Source: CADEFF01 sp964569315 (GTDB lineage: Bacteria; Pseudomonadota; Alphaproteobacteria; Dongiales; Dongiaceae). From it: a stretch of DNA of 9,863 bases. Position 1 is the stretch's first letter; the number at the start of each line of letters is the position of its first letter. The notes under the pieces are model-generated. The model was not told the origin of the DNA and ran no database searches. It saw only the letters and a program-made list of their open reading frames with translations. The translations under genes and the position numbers were made by a program. Of the stretch, positions 1-7,573 are shown piece by piece. The stretch covers positions 1 through 9,863 of the forward strand of contig CAZMUZ010000134.1 in NCBI GenBank assembly GCA_964569315.1, in the 5' to 3' direction.

Positions 1-275
1 CGATCGCGGTCAGCCCGGAGGTCATCCTGATGGACGAGCCCTGCTCGGCGCTCGATCCGATCGCGACCGCCCGCATCGAGGAGCTGATCGACGAGATTCG
101 GGCGAACTACACCATCGTGATCGTGACCCACTCGATGCAGCAGGCCGCGCGCGTCAGCCAGCGCACCGCCTTCTTCCATCTCGGCGAGCTGGTCGAAGCC
201 GGCGATACGCCCGAGATCTTCACCAGCCCGCGCGACCGTCGTACCCAGGGCTACATCACCGGCCGGTTCGGCTGA
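1..275 (+). CDS. pstB: Phosphate ABC transporter ATP-binding protein PstB, C-terminal fragment
   Basis: This is the last third of the cytoplasmic ATPase that powers high-affinity phosphate uptake by the PstSCAB transporter. The frame is open from base 3 to the TGA at 273-275; the Walker A and signature motifs lie before the window. Visible are the Walker B strand with catalytic Glu (VILMDEP, codons 21-41), the D-loop (SALDP) and the switch histidine in IVIVTHSMQQA. The segment DEPCSALDP followed by IATARIEELI is typical of PstB rather than of other ABC ATPases, and the next two genes, phoU and phoB, confirm it. The end G-R-F-G is a normal PstB terminus. Only 8 bases separate it from phoU, so the genes are surely co-transcribed. 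The upstream pstSCA and phoR genes would be expected to the left, which I infer from the usual order. Confidence 0.95.
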   Translation, partial: IAVSPEVILMDEPCSALDPIATARIEELIDEIRANYTIVIVTHSMQQAARVSQRTAFFHLGELVEAGDTPEIFTSPRDRRTQGYITGRFG

Positions 276-283
276 GGGACATC

Positions 284-1004
284 ATGGCACAGGACCATAT
301 CGTCAAATCCTTCGACGACGAGATCGCGAAGCTCAACCAGGCGATCGCGCAGATGGGCGGGCTCGCCGAGGCGCAGCTCGAGGCCTCGATCCAGGCGCTC
401 ACCCGCCGCGATCCGGAATATGCCGCCAGCATCGTGAAGGCGGACAAGCGGATCGACGAGCTCGAGTACCAGGTCGGCAATCTCGCGGTGCGGATGCTGG
501 CCTTGCGCCAGCCGATGGCCTCCGACCTCCGCGAGGTGGTGGCCGCCCTCAAGATCTCCTCCGATCTCGAGCGCATCGGCGACTATGCGACCAACATCGC
601 CAAGCGCGCCATCGCGCTGGTCGAGGCGCCGACCATCAGCACGCTCTACGTCATCCCGCGCATGGCGCAGCTCGTGCAGACCCTCATCAAGGACGTGCTG
701 GACGCCTATGTCGCGCACGATGCGGACCGCGCCATGGCCGCCTGGCAGCGCGACGAGGAGGTGGATGCGATGTACACCAGCCTCTTCCGCGAGCTCCTGA
801 CCTACATGATGGAGGATCCGCGCAACATCGGCCCCTGCACCCACCTCATGTTCATCGCCAAGAACATCGAGCGCATGGGCGACCACGCCACGAACGTCGC
901 GGAGCTGGTCTACTTCCTGGTGCATGGTCACGCGCTCGACCAGACGCGGCCGAAGGGCGACACCACCAATGTCGTGGTGGCGCCGCGCGCGCAGACCTCG
1001 GCCC

Positions 1005-1012
<8 letters not shown>
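284..1012 (+). CDS. phoU: Phosphate signalling regulator PhoU
   Basis: PhoU is a cytoplasmic all-helical protein that couples the Pst transporter to the PhoR-PhoB two-component system and holds the regulon off when phosphate is plentiful. At 242 residues it has the family length. It consists of two three-helix repeats, and the metal-binding E-x-x-x-D motifs are ERIGDYATN (E96, D100) and ERMGDHATN (E196, D200), exactly 100 residues apart. The ATG at 284 follows a GAGGGA ribosome-binding site just inside and after the pstB stop. The last codons overlap the phoB start by 8 bp. The tail after residue 215 is polar and variable, as is usual. Expression is expected to follow the pst operon, from a Pho-box promoter outside this window. 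Confidence 0.97.
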
Positions 1013-1715
<703 letters not shown>

Positions 1716-1724
<9 letters not shown>

Positions 1725-1735
1725 GCGCGGCCTTC
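1716..1735. terminator. Hairpin spanning the convergent phoB and macrodomain stops
   Basis: GAAGGC at 1716-1721 and GCCTTC at 1730-1735 form a perfect 6-bp stem with an 8-base loop that contains the phoB stop. It is the only obvious structure between the two convergent genes and could act in both directions. There is no T-tract on either strand, so the terminator role is inferred. Confidence 0.25.
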
Positions 1736-2246
1736 AGGCTTGCGCCAGCGCCGCGCGATATGCCGCTGCGGCCTCGGACCCGAAACAGGCGAAGACCACG
1801 CGCCGGAGGCCCGGGCGTTGTGCGACCTCGGCCTTGACCGTGGCGACGGCGACGCCGGTTGCCGCCTCGAGCGGGTAGCCATAGATGCCCGTCGAGATCG
1901 CCGGAAAGGCGATCGACGCCGCCCCCTTGTCATCGGCAAGGGCGATCGAGCCCCGGTAGCAGGCCGCAAGCAGCGCGGGCTCGCCCTGCCCGCCGCCCCG
2001 CCAGACCGGTCCGACGGCGTGGATCACGTAGCGCGCTTTCAGGCGGAAGCCGGGCGTGATACGGGCCTCGCCCGTGGGGCAGCGGCCGATCGCGCGGCAG
2101 GCGGCGGCAAGCTCGGGGCCGGCCGCGCGGTGGATCGCGCCGCAGACGCCGCCGCCCGGCGTCAGCGCCTCGTTCGCCGCATTCACGATCGCATCGACCT
2201 CGAGCGTCGTGATGTCGCCTTCGAAGAGTTCGAGGCGGACGGCCAT
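1734..2246 (-). CDS. YmdB-type macrodomain (ADP-ribose-binding) protein
   Basis: A single-domain macro protein of 170 residues, close in length and sequence to E. coli YmdB, an O-acetyl-ADP-ribose and mono-ADP-ribose hydrolase in the cytoplasm. Ligand-binding motifs are in place: GDIT (10-13), the VNAAN loop (21-25) with N25, the GGGV loop (31-34) followed by GAIHRAAG, GPVWRGG (79-85) and the phosphate loop ISTGIYGYP (117-125). The unusual point is residue 35: it is Cys, where E. coli YmdB has the Asp35 reported as catalytic, so binding looks intact but hydrolysis by the known mechanism is uncertain. The ATG abuts the ampG stop (TGAATG) with no clear Shine-Dalgarno, so translation is probably coupled to ampG. 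The family assignment is firm; the substrate is not. Confidence 0.92.
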   Translation of the reverse strand: MAVRLELFEGDITTLEVDAIVNAANEALTPGGGVCGAIHRAAGPELAAACRAIGRCPTGEARITPGFRLKARYVIHAVGPVWRGGGQGEPALLAACYRGSIALADDKGAASIAFPAISTGIYGYPLEAATGVAVATVKAEVAQRPGLRRVVFACFGSEAAAAYRAALAQA

Positions 2247-3572
2247 TCAGGAGGCGGCGGGAGACGGCTTCGCCGGCGCCGGATAGAGACGCGCGAGCCA
2301 GAAGAGCAGCAGCAGCCCCGGCACCGCGAGAAACGTGGTCGCGATGAAGAAGGCGGGCCAGCCCAGCACCGTGGCAAGCCAGCCGGCGCCCGAGGAAAGC
2401 GCGGTGCGGCCGATCGCCATGAAAGAGGTCAGCAGCGCATATTGCGTGCCGGTGAAGGCGACATTGCAGAGGCTCGAAAGATAGGCGACGAAGGCGGCCG
2501 AGCCGATGCCGCCCGCGAAATTATCGGCGCCGATGACGATGCCGAGCCAGAGGATGTCGTGGCCGATGCCGGCAAGCACGGCATAGAGCAGGTTCGCGGC
2601 CGCCTGCAGGACCCCGCCCGCGAGCAGCGTCGGGAAGAGCCCGTAACGCGCCACCATGAGCCCGCCCGCGGCCACCCCAAGCAGCGTCATGATCACGCCG
2701 AAGACCTTGGAGACGCTCGCGATCTCGACCCCGGTGAAGCCGAGCTCGATATAGAAGGGGTTCGCCATCACCCCGCCCACGGCGTCGCCGAACTTGTAGA
2801 AGAAGACGAAGGCGAGGATCACGAGCCAGCCGCGCCGGCGCATGAAATCGAGGAAGGGATCGATCACCGCCTGGCGCAGCCGGAGCATGAAGGGCGTGCG
2901 TTCGCCGGCGACCCAGTCGGCCGGCGGCGCCGGCTCCGGCGCGATCAGCACCGCGATCATCCCGATGCCGACCGCGCCGGCGAGCAGCGCGAAGATTGCC
3001 GGCCACCCGATGAAATCGGAGAGCGCGATGGCGCCGGCGCCGGCGAGGATGAGGCCGAGCCTGTAGCCCACCTGCGTCGCCGCCGCGCCCGCGCCTTGCT
3101 CCGCCTCGCTCAGGACCTCGATGCGATAGGCATCGATGGCGATGTCCTGCGTCGCCGAGAAGAAGGCGATGACGAGCGCTGCAAGCGCCGTCCACCAGGG
3201 GTCGACCGCCGGGTCCGTCATGCCCATGGCGAGGATGGCGAGGATGAGCGCGCCTTGCGCCGCCAGCGCCCAGGAGCGGCGGCGGCCGAGGCGTTTCGTC
3301 AGGATCGGAATGCGCAGATGATCGAGGACCGGCGCCCAGACGAACTTGAAGCTGTAGGGAATGCCGACGAGGGCGAAAAGCCCGATCGCGGTCTTGTCCA
3401 CGCCGACCTTGGCGAGCCAGTAGGAAAGGGTCGAAAGCGTGAGCAGCAGCGGCAGGCCGCTCGAGAAGCCCATCAGCAGGATGACCAGCATCCGCCGGTC
3501 GAGATAGACCGCGAGCGTCTCGCGCCAGCCTCGACGCGCCGGAATCCTGCCGCTGGTGGTCTCGCCGGCCAT
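2247..3572 (-). CDS. ampG: AmpG-family muropeptide MFS transporter
   Basis: This inner-membrane major facilitator imports GlcNAc-anhydroMurNAc peptides released during wall turnover, for peptidoglycan recycling. In many bacteria this flux also controls beta-lactamase induction. At 441 residues with about 12 hydrophobic segments it lacks the two extra C-terminal helices of E. coli AmpG, as do many alphaproteobacterial members. Diagnostic stretches are GFSSGLPLLLT (35-45), FKFVWAPVLD (75-84), the GRRRSW cytoplasmic loop (96-101), SATQDIAIDAYR (139-150), EQGAGAAATQVGYRLG (158-173) and, late in the chain, GGIGSAAFVAYLSSLCN and FTGTQYALLTS. The start at 3572 is preceded by GGGGAGCGAGGG, a plausible ribosome-binding site. 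It forms a tight pair with the macrodomain gene downstream and is separated from typA by a 220-bp gap containing its likely promoter. No ampC or ampR is visible nearby. Confidence 0.93.
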   Translation of the reverse strand: MAGETTSGRIPARRGWRETLAVYLDRRMLVILLMGFSSGLPLLLTLSTLSYWLAKVGVDKTAIGLFALVGIPYSFKFVWAPVLDHLRIPILTKRLGRRRSWALAAQGALILAILAMGMTDPAVDPWWTALAALVIAFFSATQDIAIDAYRIEVLSEAEQGAGAAATQVGYRLGLILAGAGAIALSDFIGWPAIFALLAGAVGIGMIAVLIAPEPAPPADWVAGERTPFMLRLRQAVIDPFLDFMRRRGWLVILAFVFFYKFGDAVGGVMANPFYIELGFTGVEIASVSKVFGVIMTLLGVAAGGLMVARYGLFPTLLAGGVLQAAANLLYAVLAGIGHDILWLGIVIGADNFAGGIGSAAFVAYLSSLCNVAFTGTQYALLTSFMAIGRTALSSGAGWLATVLGWPAFFIATTFLAVPGLLLLFWLARLYPAPAKPSPAAS

Positions 3573-3582
3573 CGCCCTCGCT

Positions 3583-3645
3583 CCCCGATTCGCGCCCGCG
3601 CCTTTATAGCGCGGCGACTCGAATCGCGGCGCGGCGAATCCGGGG
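3583..3645. repeat. Imperfect inverted repeat flanking the ampG promoter region
   Basis: CCCCGATTCGC at 3583-3593 is matched on the other strand by CCCCGGATTCGC (3645-3634), with one extra base and about 40 bases between the arms. The inner arm overlaps the ampG leader near the ribosome-binding site. A regulatory role is inferred from position only. Confidence 0.4.
3603..3608 (-). promoter_or_regulatory. Possible -10 element upstream of ampG
   Basis: On the minus strand TATAAA lies about 30 bases upstream of the ampG ATG, in otherwise GC-rich DNA. No matching -35 sits 16-18 bases further upstream, so the element is weak or needs an activator. The arms of an imperfect inverted repeat (3583-3593 and 3634-3645) flank it. 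Confidence 0.3.
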
Positions 3646-3736
3646 AGGCCTTCGGCCGAGGCAGGGCGCGAGGGATCGCTCAGGGCTTCGGGGCGGTCGC
3701 GACGCGCGCCGGTGCGGCGGAGAGGCGCGAGGTCCC

Positions 3737-3781
3737 GCTCGCCGGCGGCGAGCAGCGCCCGGCATCGCGCCTCGTCGAGGC
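3737..3781 (-). terminator. Two GC hairpins downstream of typA
   Basis: Reading away from the typA stop on the minus strand there is a 5-bp stem with a 3-base loop (3769-3781, arms GCCTC/GAGGC), then a perfect 7-bp stem with a 3-base loop (3737-3753, arms GCTCGCC/GGCGAGC). Neither is followed by a T-run, so this would be a high-GC type of terminator or a 3'-end stabiliser. The structures are seen; the function is inferred. The rest of the 220-bp gap (3573-3792) shows no gene I can support. Confidence 0.35.
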
Positions 3782-3792
3782 GGCCGGCCGGC

Positions 3793-5637
3793 TCAGCCGG
3801 CTTCGGCCTCGGCCGCGCGGTCGGCGCGCTTGCGGGCGTTCGGGTCGAGCAGCTTCTTGCGGAGCCGGATCGATTTCGGCGTCACCTCGACCAGCTCGTC
3901 CTCCTGAATGTAGGAGATCGCCGCCTCGAGCGTCATGCGGCGCGGCGGCGTCAGGCGGATCGCCTCGTCCTTCGAGGTGGTGCGGATGTTGGTGAGCTGC
4001 TTCGCGCGGAGCGGGTTCACCTCGAGGTCGTTGCCGCGGGTGTGCTCGCCGATGATCATGCCGGCATAGACCTCGTCGCCCGGATTGATGAACATCGGGC
4101 CGCGATCCTCGAGATACCAGAGCGCATAGGCGACGGCGGCGCCGCTGCCGTTCGAGATCAGCACGCCGTTCCGCCGCCCCTCGATCGTGCCCTTGAAAGG
4201 CAGATAGCCGTGGAAGAGCCGGCTCATGACGCCGGTGCCGCGGGTATCGGTCATGAAGTCGCCGTGATAGCCGATGAGGCCGCGCGCCGGCACGAGGAAG
4301 CTGACGCGCGTCTTGCCGCCGCCCGAGGGCCGCATGTCGGTCATCTCGCCGCGGCGCTGGCCGATCTTCTCGACCACGACCCCCACATATTCCTCGTCCA
4401 CGTCGACGAGCACCTCCTCGATCGGCTCCAGCCGCTCGCCCGTCGCCGGGTCGCTGCGATAGAGCACGCGCGGCCGGCTGATCGAGAGCTCGTAACCCTC
4501 GCGCCGCATGGTCTCGATCAGCACCCCGAGCTGCAGCTCGCCGCGGCCGGCCACCTCGTAGGCGTCCTTGTCGTCGGATTCGCGCACCCGGATCGCGACA
4601 TTGCCCTCGCCCTCGCGCAGGAGCCGCGCGCGGATCATCCGGCTCGTCACCTTGTCGCCGTCGCGGCCGGCGAGCGGCGAATCGTTGACCGTGACGGTCA
4701 TGGCGAGGGTCGGCGGGTCGATCGCCTGGGCCGCGATCGGCGTGCCGAGATAGGGATCGCAGAGCGTGTCGGCCACGGTCGTCTCGCTGAGGCCGGCGAT
4801 GGCGACGATGTCGCCCGCGACCGCCTCCTCGATCGGCACCCGCTCGATGCCGCGGAAGGCCAGCAGCTTCGTCAGGCGGGACTGCTCGATGGTCCGCCCG
4901 TCCTGGCTCAGGCCCTTGATCGGCATGTTGACCTTGGCGACGCCGGTATGGATGCGCCCGGTCAGCACGCGGCCGAGGAAATTGTCGTATTCGAGCGTCG
5001 TCACCAGCATGGCGAACGGCGCCTCGGCGTCGCCGATCGCCGGCGGGACGTGGCGGACGATGAGGTCGAAGAGCGGCGCCATGTCGGTGCGCTCGGATTC
5101 GAGGTCGACCGCCGCCCAGCCGAGCTTGCCCGAGGCGAAGAGGGTCGGAAAATCGAGCTGCGCGTCGTTCGCGTCGAGCGCGGCGAAGAGGTCGAACACC
5201 TCGTCATGCACCTGGTGCGCCCGCGCATCGGGCCGGTCCGCCTTGTTGACGACGACGATCGGCCGAAGCCCCTTGGCGAGCGCCTTCGCGGTCACGAACT
5301 TGGTCTGCGGCATCGGCCCTTCGGCCGCGTCCACCAGCACCACCACGCCATCGACCATGCTGAGGATGCGCTCGACCTCGCCGCCGAAATCGGCGTGGCC
5401 GGGCGTATCCACGATGTTGAGCCGCACGCCCTTCCAGACCACCGAGGTGCATTTCGCGAGGATGGTGATGCCGCGCTCGCGCTCCAGCTCGTTCGAATCC
5501 ATCACCCGCTCCGCCACCTGCTGGTTGGCGCGGAAGGTGCCGGACTGGCGGAGGAGCTGATCGACCAGCGTCGTCTTGCCGTGATCGACATGGGCGATGA
5601 TGGCAAGGTTGCGGATCGGCATCGGGCTGGCGGTCAT
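3793..5637 (-). CDS. typA: Ribosome-associated GTPase TypA/BipA
   Basis: TypA/BipA is a translational GTPase related to EF-G that binds the 70S ribosome and helps 50S assembly and growth under stress or cold. The protein has 614 residues, the normal size. GTPase motifs are G1 AHVDHGKT (15-22), G2 RERGITI (53-59) with the effector Thr, G3 DTPGH (77-81) and G4 NKAD (131-134). The beta-barrel domain II follows, then two EF-G-like alpha/beta domains (GRGELQLGVLIETMRREGYEL), then the TypA-specific C-terminal domain with NGVLISNGSGAAVAY and the basic tail KSIRLRKKLLDP. The ATG at 5637 has ACGAGGACCC directly upstream; a second ATG five codons in is less well placed. It lies downstream of the kinase gene on the same strand, but a hairpin and repeats lie between, so it may have its own transcript. 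Confidence 0.97.
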   Translation of the reverse strand: MTASPMPIRNLAIIAHVDHGKTTLVDQLLRQSGTFRANQQVAERVMDSNELERERGITILAKCTSVVWKGVRLNIVDTPGHADFGGEVERILSMVDGVVVLVDAAEGPMPQTKFVTAKALAKGLRPIVVVNKADRPDARAHQVHDEVFDLFAALDANDAQLDFPTLFASGKLGWAAVDLESERTDMAPLFDLIVRHVPPAIGDAEAPFAMLVTTLEYDNFLGRVLTGRIHTGVAKVNMPIKGLSQDGRTIEQSRLTKLLAFRGIERVPIEEAVAGDIVAIAGLSETTVADTLCDPYLGTPIAAQAIDPPTLAMTVTVNDSPLAGRDGDKVTSRMIRARLLREGEGNVAIRVRESDDKDAYEVAGRGELQLGVLIETMRREGYELSISRPRVLYRSDPATGERLEPIEEVLVDVDEEYVGVVVEKIGQRRGEMTDMRPSGGGKTRVSFLVPARGLIGYHGDFMTDTRGTGVMSRLFHGYLPFKGTIEGRRNGVLISNGSGAAVAYALWYLEDRGPMFINPGDEVYAGMIIGEHTRGNDLEVNPLRAKQLTNIRTTSKDEAIRLTPPRRMTLEAAISYIQEDELVEVTPKSIRLRKKLLDPNARKRADRAAEAEAG

Positions 5638-5653
5638 GGGTCCTCGTAGGGCT

Positions 5654-5668
5654 GCCCGGAAGCCGGGC
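5654..5668 (-). terminator. Hairpin between the sugar kinase gene and typA
   Basis: GCCCGG (5654-5659) and CCGGGC (5663-5668) form a perfect 6-bp stem with a 3-base loop. It sits about 35 bases past the kinase stop and just before the typA ribosome-binding site. It lacks a T-tract. It could attenuate read-through into typA or simply mark the end of the kinase transcript. Confidence 0.3.
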
Positions 5669-5716
5669 GTCTCAGGCGAACCGGGTCTCGGGCGAACGGG
5701 GTCTCAGGCGAACTGG
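5669..5716. repeat. Three 16-bp tandem repeats over the kinase stop codon
   Basis: Three head-to-tail copies of the unit GTCTCAGGCGAACCGG occupy 5669-5684, 5685-5700 and 5701-5716, each differing by one to three bases. The third copy holds the kinase stop codon (TCA on plus at 5704-5706) and its last codons, Gln-Phe-Ala, so the array looks like a local duplication of the gene's 3' end. Confidence 0.85.
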
Positions 5717-6699
5717 GCAAGCACGCGCTCGGCGAGCGGCACCTGCGGCCGGGCGCCGATATGGCCGATCACCTCGGCCGCGGCATGGGATCCGATCCGC
5801 CCGCAGCTCTGCGGCGACCGGCCGGTGACATAGCCGTAGAGGAATCCGGCGGCATACTGGTCGCCGGCGCCGGTGGTATCGACCACCCGCTCGACCGGGG
5901 CCGCCTCTATCACATGGGCCTTCCTGTCGGCGAGCACCACCGAGCCCTTCTCGCTCCGGGTCAGCGCAGCGATCCTGCATTTGCCGCGCGTCGCGGCGAG
6001 CGCGCTGTCGAAATCCTCGACCTGCCAGAGCGCGCAGATCTCCGCCTCGTTGGCGAAGAGGATGTCGACATGGTTCTCGACGAGCTGCACCAGCTCCTCG
6101 CGATGGCGCTCGACGCAGAAGGGATCGGAAAGGCTGAGCGCCACCTCGCGGCCGGCCCGGTGGGCGGTCTCGGCCGCCTTCAGGAAGGCGAGCTTCGCCT
6201 GCGGCGGATCCCAGAGATAGCCTTCGAGATAGGTGACCTTGGCGGCGGCGACCAGGAGCTCGTCGATATCCGCCTCGCCGAGCTCGAGGCAGGCGCCGAG
6301 ATAGGTCATCATGGTGCGCTGCGCATCGGGGGTGACGAAGACGAGGCAGCGCGCGGTCGGCGCGCCGCTGAGCGCGGCGGGCGTGTCGAACCTCACCCGC
6401 GCCGCACGGATGTCGTGGCGGAAGATGCCGCCGAACTGGTCGTTCGAGACCTTGCCGATGAAGCCCGCGCGGCCGCCGAGCGCGGCGAGGCCGGTCACGG
6501 TGTTGGCGGCGGAGCCGCCGGAGGCCTCGACCGCGGGGCCGGCCGCGCGATAGAGCGCGTCGGCGGTCGCCGCGTCGATCAGCCGCATCGAGCCCTTGAC
6601 CATGCCGCTCGCCGCGAGGAACGCGTCGTCCGCGTAGCTCAGCACGTCGACGATGGCGTTGCCGATGCCGACCAGATCGAAGGTGGCGGGATTGGCCAT
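5704..6699 (-). CDS. PfkB-family carbohydrate kinase, adenosine-kinase-like
   Basis: This is a cytoplasmic ribokinase-fold enzyme that transfers phosphate from ATP to a sugar or nucleoside hydroxyl; the closest group I recognise is the bacterial adenosine kinase-like PfkB proteins. From the ATG at 6699 it has 331 residues. Family features are the N-terminal strand DLVGIGNAIVDVL (8-20), the substrate motif ASGGSAANT (59-67), GKVSNDQFG (82-90), NEAE (217-220) and the ATP/anion-hole signature DTTGAGD (274-280), with D280 as catalytic base. A longer reading frame begins at 6771, but its extra 24 residues are Arg-rich and lie upstream of a TATACT promoter element, so I chose 6699. Its 3' end is caught in a 16-bp tandem repeat. 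Adenosine as substrate is likely but unproven from sequence; ribokinase- or fructokinase-like use is the alternative. Confidence 0.9.
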   Translation of the reverse strand: MANPATFDLVGIGNAIVDVLSYADDAFLAASGMVKGSMRLIDAATADALYRAAGPAVEASGGSAANTVTGLAALGGRAGFIGKVSNDQFGGIFRHDIRAARVRFDTPAALSGAPTARCLVFVTPDAQRTMMTYLGACLELGEADIDELLVAAAKVTYLEGYLWDPPQAKLAFLKAAETAHRAGREVALSLSDPFCVERHREELVQLVENHVDILFANEAEICALWQVEDFDSALAATRGKCRIAALTRSEKGSVVLADRKAHVIEAAPVERVVDTTGAGDQYAAGFLYGYVTGRSPQSCGRIGSHAAAEVIGHIGARPQVPLAERVLAQFA

Positions 6700-6743
6700 G
6701 GCGAGAGATTGGTCCTGGTTCGGGCGGGCGGGAAAGGCGCGCG

Positions 6744-6771
6744 AGTATAGCGGCCGGCGGCGACAGCACAA
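6744..6771 (-). promoter_or_regulatory. Sigma70-type promoter for the sugar kinase gene
   Basis: On the minus strand TTGTGC (6771-6766) and TATACT (6749-6744) are 16 bases apart, a near-consensus -10 with a fair -35. Transcription would start near 6737, giving a leader of roughly 38 bases before the ATG at 6699. It is the clearest AT-containing element in this GC-rich gap. Confidence 0.5.
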
Positions 6772-6799
6772 GCCGCGGCCGCGGCCCCGCTCGGGCCGC

Positions 6800-6829
6800 T
6801 TGATCGGGCGGGGTCGGACCCGCTAAATA
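6800..6829 (+). promoter_or_regulatory. Sigma70-type promoter for the EI24-bactofilin-lipoprotein cluster
   Basis: TTGATC at 6800-6805 is followed after 17-18 bases by CTAAATA (6823-6829). Transcription would start near 6836, leaving a leader of about 40 bases to the ATG at 6878. With the divergent promoter at 6744-6771 it accounts for the 178-bp intergenic region, in which I see no other gene. Confidence 0.45.
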
Positions 6830-6877
6830 GCCGTGGCGCCTTGCCATTTTGGCCCGTCGCCCGCTTCCGGACCCGCC

Positions 6878-7570
6878 ATGATCAAGGCCCTCCTCGCCGC
6901 CTTCGCCGACCTCCAGCTCCCCGGGGTGCGCCGGGTGCTCGGGCTCGGGCTCGCGATCGCGATCGCCACCCTGCTGGTCACGGGGGTCGGGGTCTGGTTC
7001 CTCGCGGTGTGGCTCACCGATCTCGATATCGGCTGGCTCGACAGCGTCGTCGAGTTCGCCGCCGGGCTCGGCGTGATCGTGCTCGCCTGGCTGCTTTTCC
7101 CGATCGCCGTCTCGAGCATGGTCGGCATCTTCCTCGACGAGGTTTGCGACAGCGTCGAAGCCGCGCACTATCCGGCGCTCCCGCCGGCGCGCGATCAACC
7201 GCTGCTGGAATCGATCGGCAGCGGACTCGCCTTCGCGGGCGTGGCGCTTGCCCTGAATTTGCTACTGCTGCCCGTCTATCTCTTCCTTTTCTTCTTTCCG
7301 CCTCTCTATGCTCTTATCTTCTATGGCGTGAATGGCTATCTGCTCGGCCGCGAATATTTCGAGCAGGTGGCGCTGAGACGCCTCGATCGCCGTGCCGCCG
7401 GAACGCTGCGGAAGACGCAGCAGGGTCGCATCCTCGCCGCCGGTGTCGTCATCGCCTTCCTTTTGACGGTGCCCGTGGTGAACCTGATCGCCCCGGTGGT
7501 GGCGACGGCGTTCATGCTGCATCTCGTGACGGGAGCGGCCGCGCGCGGCGGCCCGGCGAAGGGAGGATAG
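6878..7570 (+). CDS. EI24/CysZ-type integral membrane protein
   Basis: An inner-membrane protein of 230 residues that resembles the EI24 domain family, which includes the sulfate permease CysZ. Hydrophobic segments lie at about 19-45, 58-82, 114-150 (long, probably two helices or a re-entrant pair) and 186-218. Between them are the family-like stretches SMVGIFLDEVCDSVEA (80-95) and GYLLGREYFEQVALRRLD (153-170), the second matching the conserved G-x-x-x-G-x-E-Y-F loop of EI24 proteins. The start at 6878 is chosen because an upstream ATG (6833) falls at the predicted transcription start and adds a non-conserved leader. Three bases separate it from the bactofilin gene. No cys genes are nearby, so sulfate transport should not be assumed; a role in envelope organisation with its neighbours is an inference. 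Confidence 0.85.
   Translation: MIKALLAAFADLQLPGVRRVLGLGLAIAIATLLVTGVGVWFLAVWLTDLDIGWLDSVVEFAAGLGVIVLAWLLFPIAVSSMVGIFLDEVCDSVEAAHYPALPPARDQPLLESIGSGLAFAGVALALNLLLLPVYLFLFFFPPLYALIFYGVNGYLLGREYFEQVALRRLDRRAAGTLRKTQQGRILAAGVVIAFLLTVPVVNLIAPVVATAFMLHLVTGAAARGGPAKGG
7561..7566 (+). promoter_or_regulatory. Strong ribosome-binding site for the bactofilin gene
   Basis: GGGAGG ends 7 bases before the ATG at 7574 and lies inside the last codons of the EI24 gene. It decides for the 7574 start over the next ATG at 7589. Confidence 0.75.
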
Positions 7571-7573
7571 GCG

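Noticed and set aside
1740..3995. Plus-strand open frame of 751 codons
   Set aside because: It is antisense to the macrodomain gene and ampG and runs toward typA. Its product is low-complexity Arg/Asp/Glu/Gly sequence typical of shadow frames in GC-rich DNA.
3712..5649. Plus-strand open frame of 645 codons
   Set aside because: Antisense shadow of typA, which has all GTPase motifs on the minus strand; the plus-strand product is His/Arg/Asp-rich and unrelated to any family.
6700..6771. N-terminal extension of the PfkB kinase to an ATG at 6771
   Set aside because: The 24 extra residues are Arg-rich and non-conserved in character, and the ATG lies upstream of the TATACT element that should drive the gene.
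5672..7198. Minus-strand open frame of 508 codons
   Set aside because: It overlaps the PfkB kinase in another frame on the same strand and crosses the divergent promoter region; it is Arg/Gly-rich.
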